Positions 1-7,142 are shown, numbered from the stretch's first letter. The stretch: DNA of 7,790 nt from Bryobacterales bacterium (GCA_003164075.1 PLRZ01000310.1:7500-15289), one strand, 5' to 3'. Notes: generated by a model not told the origin, from the letters alone. Made by a program: numbers and translations.

Positions 1-1424
1 TCGCCTGGGCGCCGGATGGAAGCGCCATCTACTATGATCGCTTCACCTCTGTGCCGAAGGGGATCTACAGCGTTCCGTTGCTCGGCGGCGACGAGCACCT
101 GGTCTTCGCTGATGCCTTCCGGCCCGAAGCGCTCCCGGATGGAAGCCTGCTGGCAGTCAAGTTGAACTCCAACCACGAGTGGCAACTATTCCGCTTCTGG
201 CCCGCGACAGGGAAGGTACAGGACCTTCCGGTGGCGGTGGTGGACGCGCAAGAGAGCCTTGCCAATCCGCGCGTATTCCCGGACGGTAAAGAAGCACTAG
301 TCGATGGAGCGCCGTTGGGGAAGGAATCTGCCGGTATGAACCTGCTGGTAGTAGATCTCGTTACGGGTGCCACACGGCCACTCGCACCCGATCTTCCGCG
401 GGGCACCGGCGCACCCGATTTCGCGGTGACGCGCGACGGCAAATCCGTACTGATTACACAGGAATTCGGACCATTTACCCGCGTTTTTTCAGTCCCGGCC
501 CACGGGCACGGAACCGCCCAAACAGTGTTTACAGCAACCCACGAAGTGTGGGGAGTGGAAACGGCACCGGACGGAAGCATCTACGCGTGTGTAACGGACG
601 TGCCGTCGGAGTTGGTCAGCCGCCCGCTGGATCGCGATGAGACGCAAACGGTGGCGCGGTTTCCATGGGTTTCCGACCCAGACTCGATTGTCGTCCTACC
701 GGACGGGCGCGTGGTCATGGATGTGTTCTATTCGGGCCGCACCCGCCTGGTCGCCGTGGAGCGAGGGAAGTCCCCGGTTGCGATGGTCACCACCACGGAG
801 GAAACCTCAATTCCGGCTACCATGGCGGGCCAGCGGGAGATCGCCTTCCTGATCGGGCCGGAACCACGCGGAACGATTGCGTTCGCCGACATCGAGACCG
901 GGCGCATGACGCACCGAATCGCTCCTGGCAAAGGGGAGATCGTTTCGCTAGCGGCCTCGTCCGATGGCGCCACTGTTTACTTCGCCGCCGGTGGCACCAT
1001 CTGGTCTCAGCCCTCGGCCGGCGGTGATGCACGGAAGATTCGATCCGGCAATGGGGTGGTAGCGGACCGTTCCGGCAAGACACTGCTTATCAGCGTCCTC
1101 GAAAGCCCAAAGATGCGCCTGTTTCGGGTTTCACTGGATGGCGCGCCAGAGAGCGAGATTCTCGCCGACTCGTCCCACTCGGTGGCATACCAACTCCTCT
1201 CGCCCGGCAGTTGGAACCCGGATGGCCGGCTGCTGGTTTCGCTTCACGATTCGTGGTTCATCGGACCGGCGGTGCTGGATACGAGTACCGGGCACGTACA
1301 GCCGCTTCCGTTCGACAACGGGAGCGATTATAGCTCTCTGAGCTGGCTGCCGGACGGCAGGATCATGGCGCTACGCACTGGCCTTCGTTCCACGTTATGG
1401 AGATTCACGACGGCGCGAGAATAG
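1..1424 (+). CDS. PD40/TolB-like beta-propeller protein, C-terminal part (probable Ser/Thr kinase-linked sensor), 5' partial
   Basis: The frame is open from the left edge (first full codon at position 3) to a TAG at 1422-1424, giving 473 residues. The GTG at 51 lies inside the gene, because protein-like sequence (AWAPDGSAIYYDRFTS) precedes it in frame. The protein is a run of repeats with 'PDG' or 'xDG' turns followed by short beta strands, for example LPDGSLL, APDGSIYA, LPDGRVVM, SSDGATVYF, NPDGRLLV and LPDGRIMA. This is the pattern of PD40/TolB-type beta-propellers. No signal peptide or membrane segment lies in the visible part. Such C-terminal propellers are typically joined to an N-terminal serine/threonine kinase or a winged-helix domain in Acidobacteriota, notably the Solibacter group. 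That N-terminal domain would lie left of the window, so the kinase link is inference. Codon use is even and there is no frameshift. Confidence 0.85.
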   Translation, partial: AWAPDGSAIYYDRFTSVPKGIYSVPLLGGDEHLVFADAFRPEALPDGSLLAVKLNSNHEWQLFRFWPATGKVQDLPVAVVDAQESLANPRVFPDGKEALVDGAPLGKESAGMNLLVVDLVTGATRPLAPDLPRGTGAPDFAVTRDGKSVLITQEFGPFTRVFSVPAHGHGTAQTVFTATHEVWGVETAPDGSIYACVTDVPSELVSRPLDRDETQTVARFPWVSDPDSIVVLPDGRVVMDVFYSGRTRLVAVERGKSPVAMVTTTEETSIPATMAGQREIAFLIGPEPRGTIAFADIETGRMTHRIAPGKGEIVSLAASSDGATVYFAAGGTIWSQPSAGGDARKIRSGNGVVADRSGKTLLISVLESPKMRLFRVSLDGAPESEILADSSHSVAYQLLSPGSWNPDGRLLVSLHDSWFIGPAVLDTSTGHVQPLPFDNGSDYSSLSWLPDGRIMALRTGLRSTLWRFTTARE

Positions 1425-1502
1425 CCGTCCTATCCGGTCCGAGTGCCGGAAGCAATCCACATGAGCGAGAAGTCGCCTTCCCGGAGAAGTGAACGGTAGC
1501 TG

Positions 1503-1520
1503 CGGGAAAACGATTTCCCG
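1503..1520. repeat. Perfect short inverted repeat (7-bp stem, 4-nt loop)
   Basis: CGGGAAA at 1503-1509 and TTTCCCG at 1514-1520 are exact reverse complements around the loop ACGA. It lies 79 bp after the propeller stop codon, between convergent genes. It could act as a weak bidirectional transcription stop or RNA 3'-end hairpin, but there is no U-tract on either side, so a classical intrinsic terminator is not supported. Confidence 0.5.
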
Positions 1521-1623
1521 AAACTGTACATCTGCCGGTCAGAGGGCACTTGCTGTGAGCCGACTCGCGGAAGTGCCTGCATCACCACGAGGAGCTTCGA
1601 ACCGTCTTAGCGATCCGCAGACG

Positions 1624-1639
1624 CGAGAGGTCGCTCTCG
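1624..1639. repeat. Short inverted repeat (6-bp stem, 4-nt loop)
   Basis: CGAGAG at 1624-1629 pairs with CTCTCG at 1634-1639 around the loop GTCG. It is in the same intergenic gap as the hairpin at 1503-1520, and likewise lacks an adjacent T-run. A 6-bp stem in GC-rich DNA can arise by chance. Confidence 0.35.
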
Positions 1640-1772
1640 GCACCTGGGCGCGTCCCGTAATCGGCCCTTCGGTGGTACGAGTCAGATGCTGATCCTCGCC
1701 CTGCCACATTCCCCCTAAATGAATCCGGTAGTGGGATTGTCGCCGCTCGATTCGCGGAGGGGATGGGGATTT

Positions 1773-2525
1773 CTATTTGGTCACGCCCACCAGATCCCCG
1801 ACGGTCTTGATTTCCAGGTGGCCGTTCTCAAACACGGCGTAGTGGCGCAGGTGGGTGTCCAGGCAGATATTCCGGCTTGTCGGCGTGTCCTTGTGCCGCA
1901 CCGTCTGAGCCGGTGTGTGGCCCACCAGTTGGTTTAAACCAGGCATTGGAATCAGCTCAGCCCAGTCCATCCAGTTGATACCGCCGACCTTTTGGTCACC
2001 GGAGCGGCTCGCTCCACAGCCCAGGAGGAAATGATGCTCGCCCCGATTGAGCCGGGTCCAGGCATCCCCGCAGATCTTGTCGATGTGTGCCCGGTAGTCA
2101 TCCGGCTCGGTGTACTTCAGCCAGGCCGGATGAATACCTGCGTGGGTTACCAGCCAAGGCCGCTCATCACCTTCCAGCCAGATATGGAGTTTGAATTGCT
2201 GCCAGTCTCGCGCCGTCAGAGTGCCGTGGATGGTGATCCACTTCGCGGCATCGTAGCCCGCGCAGATCAATCGCCGGTTTTGACGGCCCCACTCGTACGA
2301 CATGTCGTGGTTACCGAGTAGGCACGTCGTATTGGGATCATTCAGCCACTGCTTCACCTGTTTCGCAGTGTCCGACGCGTCGGTCACGCCGGTTTTGAAG
2401 TCATCGAAGAAGTCGCCCAGCAGCAGGAGATGGTCATGCGGCTCCCGCTCGATGATCTGATTCGCCCTGCGGATTTTGTCGTGTACGTCGGGAATTATCA
2501 GATAGCGCATTGTGGTCGCGGTCAT
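1773..2525 (-). CDS. Calcineurin-like metallophosphoesterase
   Basis: This 250-aa protein starts at the ATG at 2525. Residues upstream of that in the same frame are low-complexity and arginine-rich, and overlap the preceding gene. All the metal-binding motifs of the binuclear metallophosphoesterase fold are in order: D13-x-H15 (IPDVHDK), the GDxxD block at 37-41 (GDFFDD), GNHD at 71-74, THAG with H128, and VGH with H203. The family hydrolyses phosphomono- or diesters using two divalent metals, and phage members include Ser/Thr phosphatases and nucleases. The substrate here cannot be told from sequence. There is no signal peptide, so it should be cytoplasmic. The start lies 4 nt after the stop of the small upstream gene with no strong Shine-Dalgarno, so translation is probably coupled. 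A second start at 2510 (MRYLIIPD) is possible. It appears intact. Confidence 0.85.
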   Translation of the reverse strand: MTATTMRYLIIPDVHDKIRRANQIIEREPHDHLLLLGDFFDDFKTGVTDASDTAKQVKQWLNDPNTTCLLGNHDMSYEWGRQNRRLICAGYDAAKWITIHGTLTARDWQQFKLHIWLEGDERPWLVTHAGIHPAWLKYTEPDDYRAHIDKICGDAWTRLNRGEHHFLLGCGASRSGDQKVGGINWMDWAELIPMPGLNQLVGHTPAQTVRHKDTPTSRNICLDTHLRHYAVFENGHLEIKTVGDLVGVTK

Positions 2526-2529
2526 CGGG

Positions 2530-2772
2530 TCATTGCCATGCACCCTCGAAATCTTCCATCGGCATGCTGGCCCTGGTGCCAGCGTCGTACACGCTCTCGC
2601 CAGACTCCGTGCACACCAGTTCGATGCCGTTGGTCCCAAGCGTCTTCCCGCTCCATGCTGTCCAATCCGTGGCAGAACCCTGATATGCAAGCGCGATGGC
2701 TTCTTCAACGGAATCGGCTGCAACTGTCCTGGTCAATTCAGTTACTTCATACGCGACGACGTTGAATAACAT
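2530..2772 (-). CDS. Small hypothetical protein (80 aa)
   Basis: I do not recognise a family. The start is the ATG at 2772 (MLFNVVAYEV), preceded by an AAAGGAG ribosome-binding site (plus-strand 2779-2785) with a 6-nt gap. The in-frame extension upstream to 2859 has no such site and is unlike coding sequence. The product is acidic with alternating hydrophobic residues at the N-terminus. The segment VAADSVEEAIALAYQ (about residues 17-31) resembles the small phage proteins in which a strand is followed by an 'a.s.eeA...a' helix. That is a visual impression only. It sits 4 nt upstream of the metallophosphoesterase start and is probably co-translated with it. Confidence 0.7.
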   Translation of the reverse strand: MLFNVVAYEVTELTRTVAADSVEEAIALAYQGSATDWTAWSGKTLGTNGIELVCTESGESVYDAGTRASMPMEDFEGAWQ

Positions 2773-3599
2773 TTCAGGCTCCTTTCTGTATCGAACGTTT
2801 CGGTGCCAAGAACCAGCGCCACTCCCAGGGCGGGCGTTTGCAGCCGCTGCTCGTGTCACTCATGGTTGTCCCATTATCGGGTGTTTGCCTTCACCTTCGT
2901 GATTACCTTACGCCATTCTCGCCGGGCGCTTTTCGATGATGTCAGATCGGTCAATCGGTCGGTATCCATATCCCATTGAAAACTATGGACATATGGAGGC
3001 GCAAGATTACCCCTATGTGTCTGGAGTCGGGGCGCAGCTTGCCGGCGCCGTTCCCGTTGTATACGTTGAGCATTCGGGCGCCGAGGGCCGAGTACCTCAC
3101 ACTCTCGTCAACGCCGCTCAGAATCCCGCGCAATCCCGTAAGTATGTTGCATGCTGATCAGGATTTAGCCACACGCCAGGCCGGCATTGGTGGCCCGACC
3201 GGATTCTCGTCCCACGGACGGCAAACGGCAAGACGCATCCAGGTGCCGGTTGACGTTTTGGGCGCTCGTGGCAGAAGCGTGGTTCTAGCCCGGCCGCAGA
3301 AGCTATATCGAGACCTCCGAAGCGCGCCGATTTTGAAAACCCTCAGCGGAACATCTGCACGCAGATCCCGCGGACAAAGCGAATCGCAAAACGGATTGTT
3401 AGCGTCGCGAAGGGCACTGTTGAACAGGTGATTTCTTCGCGAACAACATGCCCTGCCAGAAACCAACCCTGCCGTCGCACGCGGAAGAGCGCGCCCATGT
3501 GGAAACACACGGATTCAGTGTCGATGGTCGTCCAACTTCACCAGCGGGTAGTGGTCGTCACGTCGGACAGGATAATGCGGTACCTTCATTCGTCAGTCA
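2773..3599. other. Gene-poor stretch, possible gene remnants
   Basis: These 827 bp have no gene I can support. Two overlapping antisense frames occupy about 2936-3157: a + frame beginning MMSDRSIGRYPYP, and a - frame (about 2951-3156) containing RYSALGARMLNVYNG. Each is protein-like in composition, but neither has a ribosome-binding site or a known family, and both cannot easily be real. From 3600 down to about 3440 on the minus strand, protein-like fragments (RYRIILSDV, HYPLVKLDD, IDTESVCF) appear in alternating frames separated by stops. This is the look of a small decayed gene. Given a minus-strand cassette with lesions elsewhere, deletion and decay are plausible, but this is inference. 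Confidence 0.4.
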
Positions 3600-3920
3600 T
3601 TACACCTGAATTATGCACACGATCAGGGTTCCGAGCATCTCCCGTTCACGTATTACGTCGGATGGTGTTCTCTGCAGGCCCAACAAGGCGTTTTGCAAGG
3701 TCAAGATCGCCAGAAAGATATGATTTTCTTGGACCTGCAACCCCTCAATCTCGGGGTATCGGCCATCTTTGCCTCTTACGTAGAGTGCGTTAATGCCGCC
3801 AAGTTCTTCCTCGAGGGCGTCGCATTCGTCGCCAAAGCAATAGTCCAGTAGATCGTCGAGGGCCTGGATTTGCAGTGGGTTCAGTCTCAACCCGTCGCGT
3901 TTGATTTCCGCTGGCGCCAT
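3600..3920 (-). CDS. Hypothetical protein (106 aa)
   Basis: No family is recognised. The ATG at 3920 is preceded by GGAG with a 6-nt gap. The N-terminal third contains a helix-like segment, LNPLQIQALDDLLDYCFG, and a Glu/Asp-rich patch (DECDALEEELGG, about residues 31-42). The last 15 residues are hydrophobic (LGTLIVCIIQV), too short and too close to the end for a confident membrane anchor. Acidic residues dominate the middle. In the same frame upstream there is an acidic stretch (AEEESAESV) back to a TGA, so the true start could be slightly earlier. It follows the frameshifted 'MGLDI' gene after a 107-bp gap and is read in the same direction. Confidence 0.6.
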   Translation of the reverse strand: MAPAEIKRDGLRLNPLQIQALDDLLDYCFGDECDALEEELGGINALYVRGKDGRYPEIEGLQVQENHIFLAILTLQNALLGLQRTPSDVIREREMLGTLIVCIIQV

Positions 3921-4027
3921 TACCGACTCCGCCGACTCCTCCTCCGCGGCTCACACCGCCGGTCGATTCCGCGAGCGCCGGCGCGGCGCCCTGCGCGACC
4001 TCCACAACCGCCGCACTGCCGAAGTTG

Positions 4028-4544
4028 TCAGCGGAATGTTAGCAGGCCATCTTGCGCCGCGAGTCCGCACGCTCTCACGAAGTCGCGGTAGATACCTATG
4101 CAGCTTTCACAATCGCCCCACGAGATTTCACTGCAATCGCCGAACGTGGCGTTGAAGAGTTCGGGGTTGAACGCCGCCAGCAGTGTAGCGGCTGCTCGCG
4201 CACCCATTGTGTTGTCGTCGTTATCCTCCTGCTCGTTCAGAATTGCCGATGCGATAGGATTCCACGTGTCTAGCCACGCCAGCCATTCGCTGTATTCGCC
4301 GTAGCACAGTCGAAACTCGTAATGCGCGGCGCTCACATAACAGCGGTCGGGTTCGATCCCGAATTCTTCTCGAATTTCGTCGGCATCCTTGTAACCCAGC
4401 GTGAAGCCGGATGTGCCCCAGAGCTCTTGCTGGCGCGATCAAAGCAGTCTGGTATTCCGGCGCCATCTGGCAGATGCGGGTGTCCACACACGGCGGTCCA
4501 AGGTAAGGTGTCAGGTGCGACCAAGCATCAATGTCAAGTCCCAT
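4028..4544 (-). pseudogene. 'MGLDI'-type phage small protein, apparent +1 frameshift
   Basis: Two frames on the minus strand make sense only when joined. The first starts at the ATG at 4544 (MGLDIDAWSHLTPYLGPP), with a good GGAG site 7 nt upstream, and is plausible for about 34 residues. It then turns arginine-rich (RRNSRRIRDRTRP). The second is open from just after a TGA at 4441-4439 and reads SRQQELWGTSGFTLGYKDAD, then DEIREEFGIEPDRCYVSAAH, then HYEFRLCYGEYSEWLAWLDT, ending at the TGA at 4028. Joined between about 4438 and 4390 they give a protein of roughly 170 aa. An N-terminal MGLDI plus a later FR..YGEYSEW block recalls small phage/prophage proteins with 'MGLDI...FRAGSYSGYNxWR'. Function is unknown. 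The break may be a real mutation, an assembly error or, less likely, programmed shifting. The internal GTG at 4336 could start a 102-aa fragment. Confidence 0.65.
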
Positions 4545-4631
4545 AATGTTTCTCCACGTGTTTTGTGATAAGTGCTAACCGGAGCTGTGACGCACCGGCT
4601 AGCAATACTGCTACCGCGGCGTTGTCGGGGA

Positions 4632-5335
4632 TTAAGCCGTCTCCTCTCCCGCCGCTTGGTCCAATTCACGGCCGCTGACCGGCTCGGTGGCTTGCGCCAC
4701 CTCTGGGACCGGCGGTGAGGGGACCAGATCTGTTGCCGGCGCCGCTCCTCGCGCCCCGCGACCACGAAAGTCCGGATGTTCTCCCGAGTCCTGGCGCTCA
4801 TCATCGTCGCCAGTTCCTCGGCTGTCAGCTTTTCGATGCCATCCTCTAATTCCATCCGGTGCTGTACCGACTCGGCCTCGGTCCACCTTGCCGGAAATAC
4901 CGCAACCCCCAGGGGCACCCTCTTGACACGTGCCAGCGAGACACTGACCCGTTCCGTACCGTTGCCTTTCACCTTTTTGCCCACTTGTAGGCAGTCCGCC
5001 AGTCGCAGGCCGTAGATCTTTCCCAAAAGCGGTTTGTCGGCGGTCGGCTTACCTTTGTAGCTCAAGAAGACCAGGACAGTCGGCTCCACCTTCTCGTTAA
5101 GTGTGAATCCCGTGCCGTCAGCAGCATGGAACCGGGTGGGTGCCCCGTCGATGGTCGCTAGGTTGTCGCCGCGACCCTTTGGAGACTCGGCACCGCATAC
5201 AAGCTTCATCAGCAAGCCCATTAGTTTTCCCCTAGAGTTTGCTTTCAGGCCGTCGGCGGCGGTCGCAGCGGCGCGTTTCAACGTCTTTTCGAATTCCTCC
5301 AAGATCGCATCTTGGTTAAACATCGTCTCGTCCAT
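4632..5335 (-). pseudogene. Hypothetical phage-type protein, apparent -1 frameshift near its C-terminus
   Basis: The ATG at 5335 (MDETMFNQDA) has a strong TAAGGAG site with a 9-nt gap. About 198 residues look like a real soluble protein. A helical N-terminus (ILEEFEKTLKRAAATAADGL) is followed by a mixed region with strands (PTVLVFLSYKG, RVSVSLARVKRVPLGVAVFP) and a charged helix (LTAEELATMMSARTRENIRT). After GREER at about 4745 the frame becomes tryptophan- and arginine-rich and runs on to 4511, overlapping the next gene's start. The neighbouring frame from 4742 gives a typical hydrophilic tail (APATDLVPSPPVPEVAQATE, then GRELDQAAGEETA) and stops at the TAA at 4632. A single missing G in a GG run at that point would restore one protein of about 234 aa. 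No family is recognised. Its place after a polymerase suggests a replication-region protein, which is inference. Confidence 0.6.
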
Positions 5336-5379
5336 TTTGAATCACTCCTTATAAAACAATTTGCGGCGGATGCCATGAA

Positions 5380-5616
5380 TCAAGACAGGGCCGGCGCGGT
5401 TGCGGTTGCCGGCGCCACACGGCTCCGGGTGGCGAGCGTGATGACCGGGCAGCAGCCCGGCCGACGCTCGACCAACAGTAGATGATCGCGTTCCAGAACC
5501 ATCAAGGCCCAATTTACGGATTGGTGGGTGACACCCATGTGCTGCAGTTTTCTTGTGGATACCTGCACACGACGGTCGTCGTTCAGCCCTGCCACGTCGC
5601 TCTCGTTGTTTGGCAT
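5380..5616 (-). CDS. Small winged-helix DNA-binding protein (78 aa)
   Basis: The ATG at 5616 lies 11 nt after the polymerase stop and has an AAGGA site close upstream, so the two genes form one operon. Residues about 14-60 fit a winged helix-turn-helix. They run from RRVQVSTRKLQHMGVTHQSV, with the helix-turn-helix around KLQHMGVTHQSVNWAL, into a recognition-helix-to-wing segment (MVLERDHLLLVERRPG) and a closing strand (PVITLA). The pattern 'L...GV..q.v..AL..LE...Ll.VerrpG..pVvTL' is common in phage-encoded regulators. The usual N-terminal helix is short or absent, so the protein may be truncated or may start further upstream inside the polymerase end. A role as regulator or replication accessory is inferred from fold and position only. 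The C-terminus is Ala/Thr-rich and disordered-looking. Confidence 0.65.
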   Translation of the reverse strand: MPNNESDVAGLNDDRRVQVSTRKLQHMGVTHQSVNWALMVLERDHLLLVERRPGCCPVITLATRSRVAPATATAPALS

Positions 5617-5627
5617 TCCGTCCTTTT

Positions 5628-7130
5628 TCAGCTTTTGGCCTCTGCCCAGTTCGGCCCGCTGTGGGCCTCGACAAGGCCGTTGCAATTGGCCTTGGGGAAA
5701 ATCGAGAGCATCCCCTCGACCATTGCTTCCTCTACCGCGGTTTTCGCGGCCGGCGCCTGGTCCGCGGCAAGCTCCAGCACCAGCTCGTCGTGGACCACAT
5801 TGACGAGCTTGGCGTCGAGTCTCTTTAGCCGACGGTCAAGCGCGGCGAGAGCCGCAAGCAAGACTTCTGCTGCGCCGCCCTGAATTGGCGTATTCAGGAA
5901 CGCCGTGTAGTACGACTTGCCGGACTTTCGCTTGAAGGTCCGGACCCGGCCAGAAGGTGTTCGGACGCTGTGCGGGGCTTCCGCCAATTCGGCGGTGCGA
6001 TGCTGCCACCGACGAAGCCCACGATATGTGTCGAAGAACGCCTTGCGGTATTTCTCAGCTTCCTTCACCGACATATCTACTCCGTACTGGGTCTTCGCGT
6101 ATTTGGCCAGTCCTGGTGCGCCCTGGCCAAATAGGAGACCGAAGTTCACGGCTTTCGCAAGTTGTCGCTGGCCTTTGGTGGCCGCATCGAAGGTGGCGCC
6201 GGTGAGAGCTGCGGCGGTCTTCCGGTGCAAATCGATCCCCAGGTCATAGGATCTGAGCATGGTCTTCTCCGGTGCGACGAGCGCCACCACTCGGAGTTCA
6301 ATCTGACTGTAATCGGCCACCACCATGACGCGTTCCGGGGGAGCCGCGAATAGTGAACGGAAGTCCGAGTCTTTTGGAGGATTCTGAATGTTAGGGTTAC
6401 GGCACGCGAGTCGGCCGGTGTCCGCGCCACCGATGACAAAGCTGGCATGAATGCGGCCGGTTACAGGGTTTATGTGCGCGGCGTAGCGGAGTCCGAAGCT
6501 TGTCAATTTCTTATTCAGGATCTTCCACCGCATCAGCGCCTTCACGAAGGGCAGGTCGGGGTACAGCGCCAGTACCTTGGCACCCGTCTTCGGCCCGCCC
6601 TTAACTCCGCGCTCCCATTGACGCAGGAGTGATGCCTCCACGTTTTGTTCAATCCACGTTGCTAGCTGGGTACTGCTGCCGAGGTTGAATTCAGCGCCGA
6701 GGAGGGTCTTGAGTTCCTGATGCACTTGCCTCCGGTCAGCCGCCCATTTGGTCATTAGTTGCAGTTGTGCCTCCCGGTCAAAGAAGCAGCCGTTCAATTG
6801 CATGCGGGCAATCGGGTGTTGTGCGTCCCTCATCAGCTCGTAACAACGTAGCCGGCCTTTCCTTCGGATCTTGCGGTCCAGCAGCGGGAAGAGTCTGTGG
6901 ACGAGGACAGCATCCCGGTCCTCGACCGGCATCGACATGCGCCAGCCCCAGGAACCGCCGTGTCCAACCGCAATCATCGGTAATACACCGCCGCCGTGTT
7001 CACATATTTGGCCAGCCGCGAGCGTACTCCACTCGTCGGAGCACATGATTACCGGGACATTTGGGTTCGCCAGTAACTCGTCCGCGGCCCGAGGTACATA
7101 CAAATGATTAGTGGAGCGCGTCGGCTGCAA
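5628..7130 (-). CDS. Family A DNA polymerase, exonuclease domain largely missing, with a DUF3854 (Toprim-like) remnant at its N-terminus
   Basis: The open stretch after an in-frame TGA at 7145-7143, read from the TTG at 7130, is 500 aa. Residues 1 to about 67 are not polymerase. They read like the middle of a DUF3854/Toprim-like domain (NHLYVPRAADELL, VPVIMCSDEWSTLAA, GHGGSWGWRMS). From about D71 onward it is a phage-type Pol I. DAVLVHRLFPLLD resembles the last exonuclease segment, then come the thumb and the palm/fingers: TGRL 238-241 with NPNIQNPP, motif A VADYSQIEL with D273, motif B R322...K326...F330...F334, and motif C VHDE 446-449. All polymerase catalytic residues are present, but motif B has Phe where Tyr (E. 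coli Y766) is usual. The 3'-5' exonuclease domain is essentially absent. No good ribosome-binding site precedes 7130, so internal ATGs at 6938 or 6932 are alternative starts. Whether an active enzyme is made is unclear. Confidence 0.85.
   Translation of the reverse strand: MQPTRSTNHLYVPRAADELLANPNVPVIMCSDEWSTLAAGQICEHGGGVLPMIAVGHGGSWGWRMSMPVEDRDAVLVHRLFPLLDRKIRRKGRLRCYELMRDAQHPIARMQLNGCFFDREAQLQLMTKWAADRRQVHQELKTLLGAEFNLGSSTQLATWIEQNVEASLLRQWERGVKGGPKTGAKVLALYPDLPFVKALMRWKILNKKLTSFGLRYAAHINPVTGRIHASFVIGGADTGRLACRNPNIQNPPKDSDFRSLFAAPPERVMVVADYSQIELRVVALVAPEKTMLRSYDLGIDLHRKTAAALTGATFDAATKGQRQLAKAVNFGLLFGQGAPGLAKYAKTQYGVDMSVKEAEKYRKAFFDTYRGLRRWQHRTAELAEAPHSVRTPSGRVRTFKRKSGKSYYTAFLNTPIQGGAAEVLLAALAALDRRLKRLDAKLVNVVHDELVLELAADQAPAAKTAVEEAMVEGMLSIFPKANCNGLVEAHSGPNWAEAKS
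6915..6929. repeat. Inverted repeat at the DUF3854/polymerase junction
   Basis: CCGGTC and GACCGG flank a 3-nt centre (plus strand CTC) exactly where the DUF3854-like sequence ends (WGWRMSMP) and polymerase-like sequence begins (DRDAVLV). A short palindrome at such a point is compatible with a deletion endpoint, but a 6-bp repeat may be coincidental in GC-rich coding DNA. Confidence 0.4.
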
Positions 7131-7142
7131 TATGGAAACGAC

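Larger units (their letters stand above)
1425..1772. other. Intergenic region between convergent genes
   Basis: These 348 bp separate the stop of the propeller gene from the stop of the minus-strand cassette. No frame on either strand has convincing protein-like sequence. The longest, 1489-1692 on +, lacks a ribosome-binding site and a family resemblance. The region holds two compact inverted repeats (1503-1520 and 1624-1639), listed separately. Because the two transcription units converge here, terminators are expected, but neither hairpin has a downstream T-run. This is also the likeliest place for the prophage-host boundary, but no attachment-site repeat could be identified by eye. Confidence 0.6.

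Noticed and set aside
1503..1520. Intrinsic transcription terminator
   Set aside because: The hairpin is perfect but has no T-run on either strand, so it is listed only as an inverted repeat.
1590..1610. TTCGAA core resembling a tRNA T-loop in the intergenic region
   Set aside because: The stem bases on either side do not pair and no cloverleaf can be drawn.
2976..3431. 151-codon plus-strand frame
   Set aside because: It is Arg/Ser-rich with no ribosome-binding site, runs against the cassette direction, and has no recognisable motif. It may be a chance frame in GC-rich DNA.
3158..3508. 116-codon minus-strand frame
   Set aside because: It is Cys/Arg/Pro-rich with no ribosome-binding site and no domain pattern, and is not convincing as a gene.
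3790..4005. Frame MEVAQGAAPALAESTGGV upstream of the 106-aa gene
   Set aside because: Most of it overlaps the 106-aa gene in another frame and turns Arg-rich. It could be an N-terminal extension after a frameshift, but there is no start site to support it.
4345..4365. tRNA T-arm-like string GGGTTCGATCCCG
   Set aside because: The flanking bases do not form a 5-bp T stem with a 7-nt loop, there is no CCA end or anticodon arm, and it lies inside protein-like coding sequence.
5482..6249. Plus-strand open frames opposite the polymerase
   Set aside because: They are antisense shadows of a conserved family A polymerase, are Arg/Pro/Ser-rich, and lack a ribosome-binding site or family resemblance.
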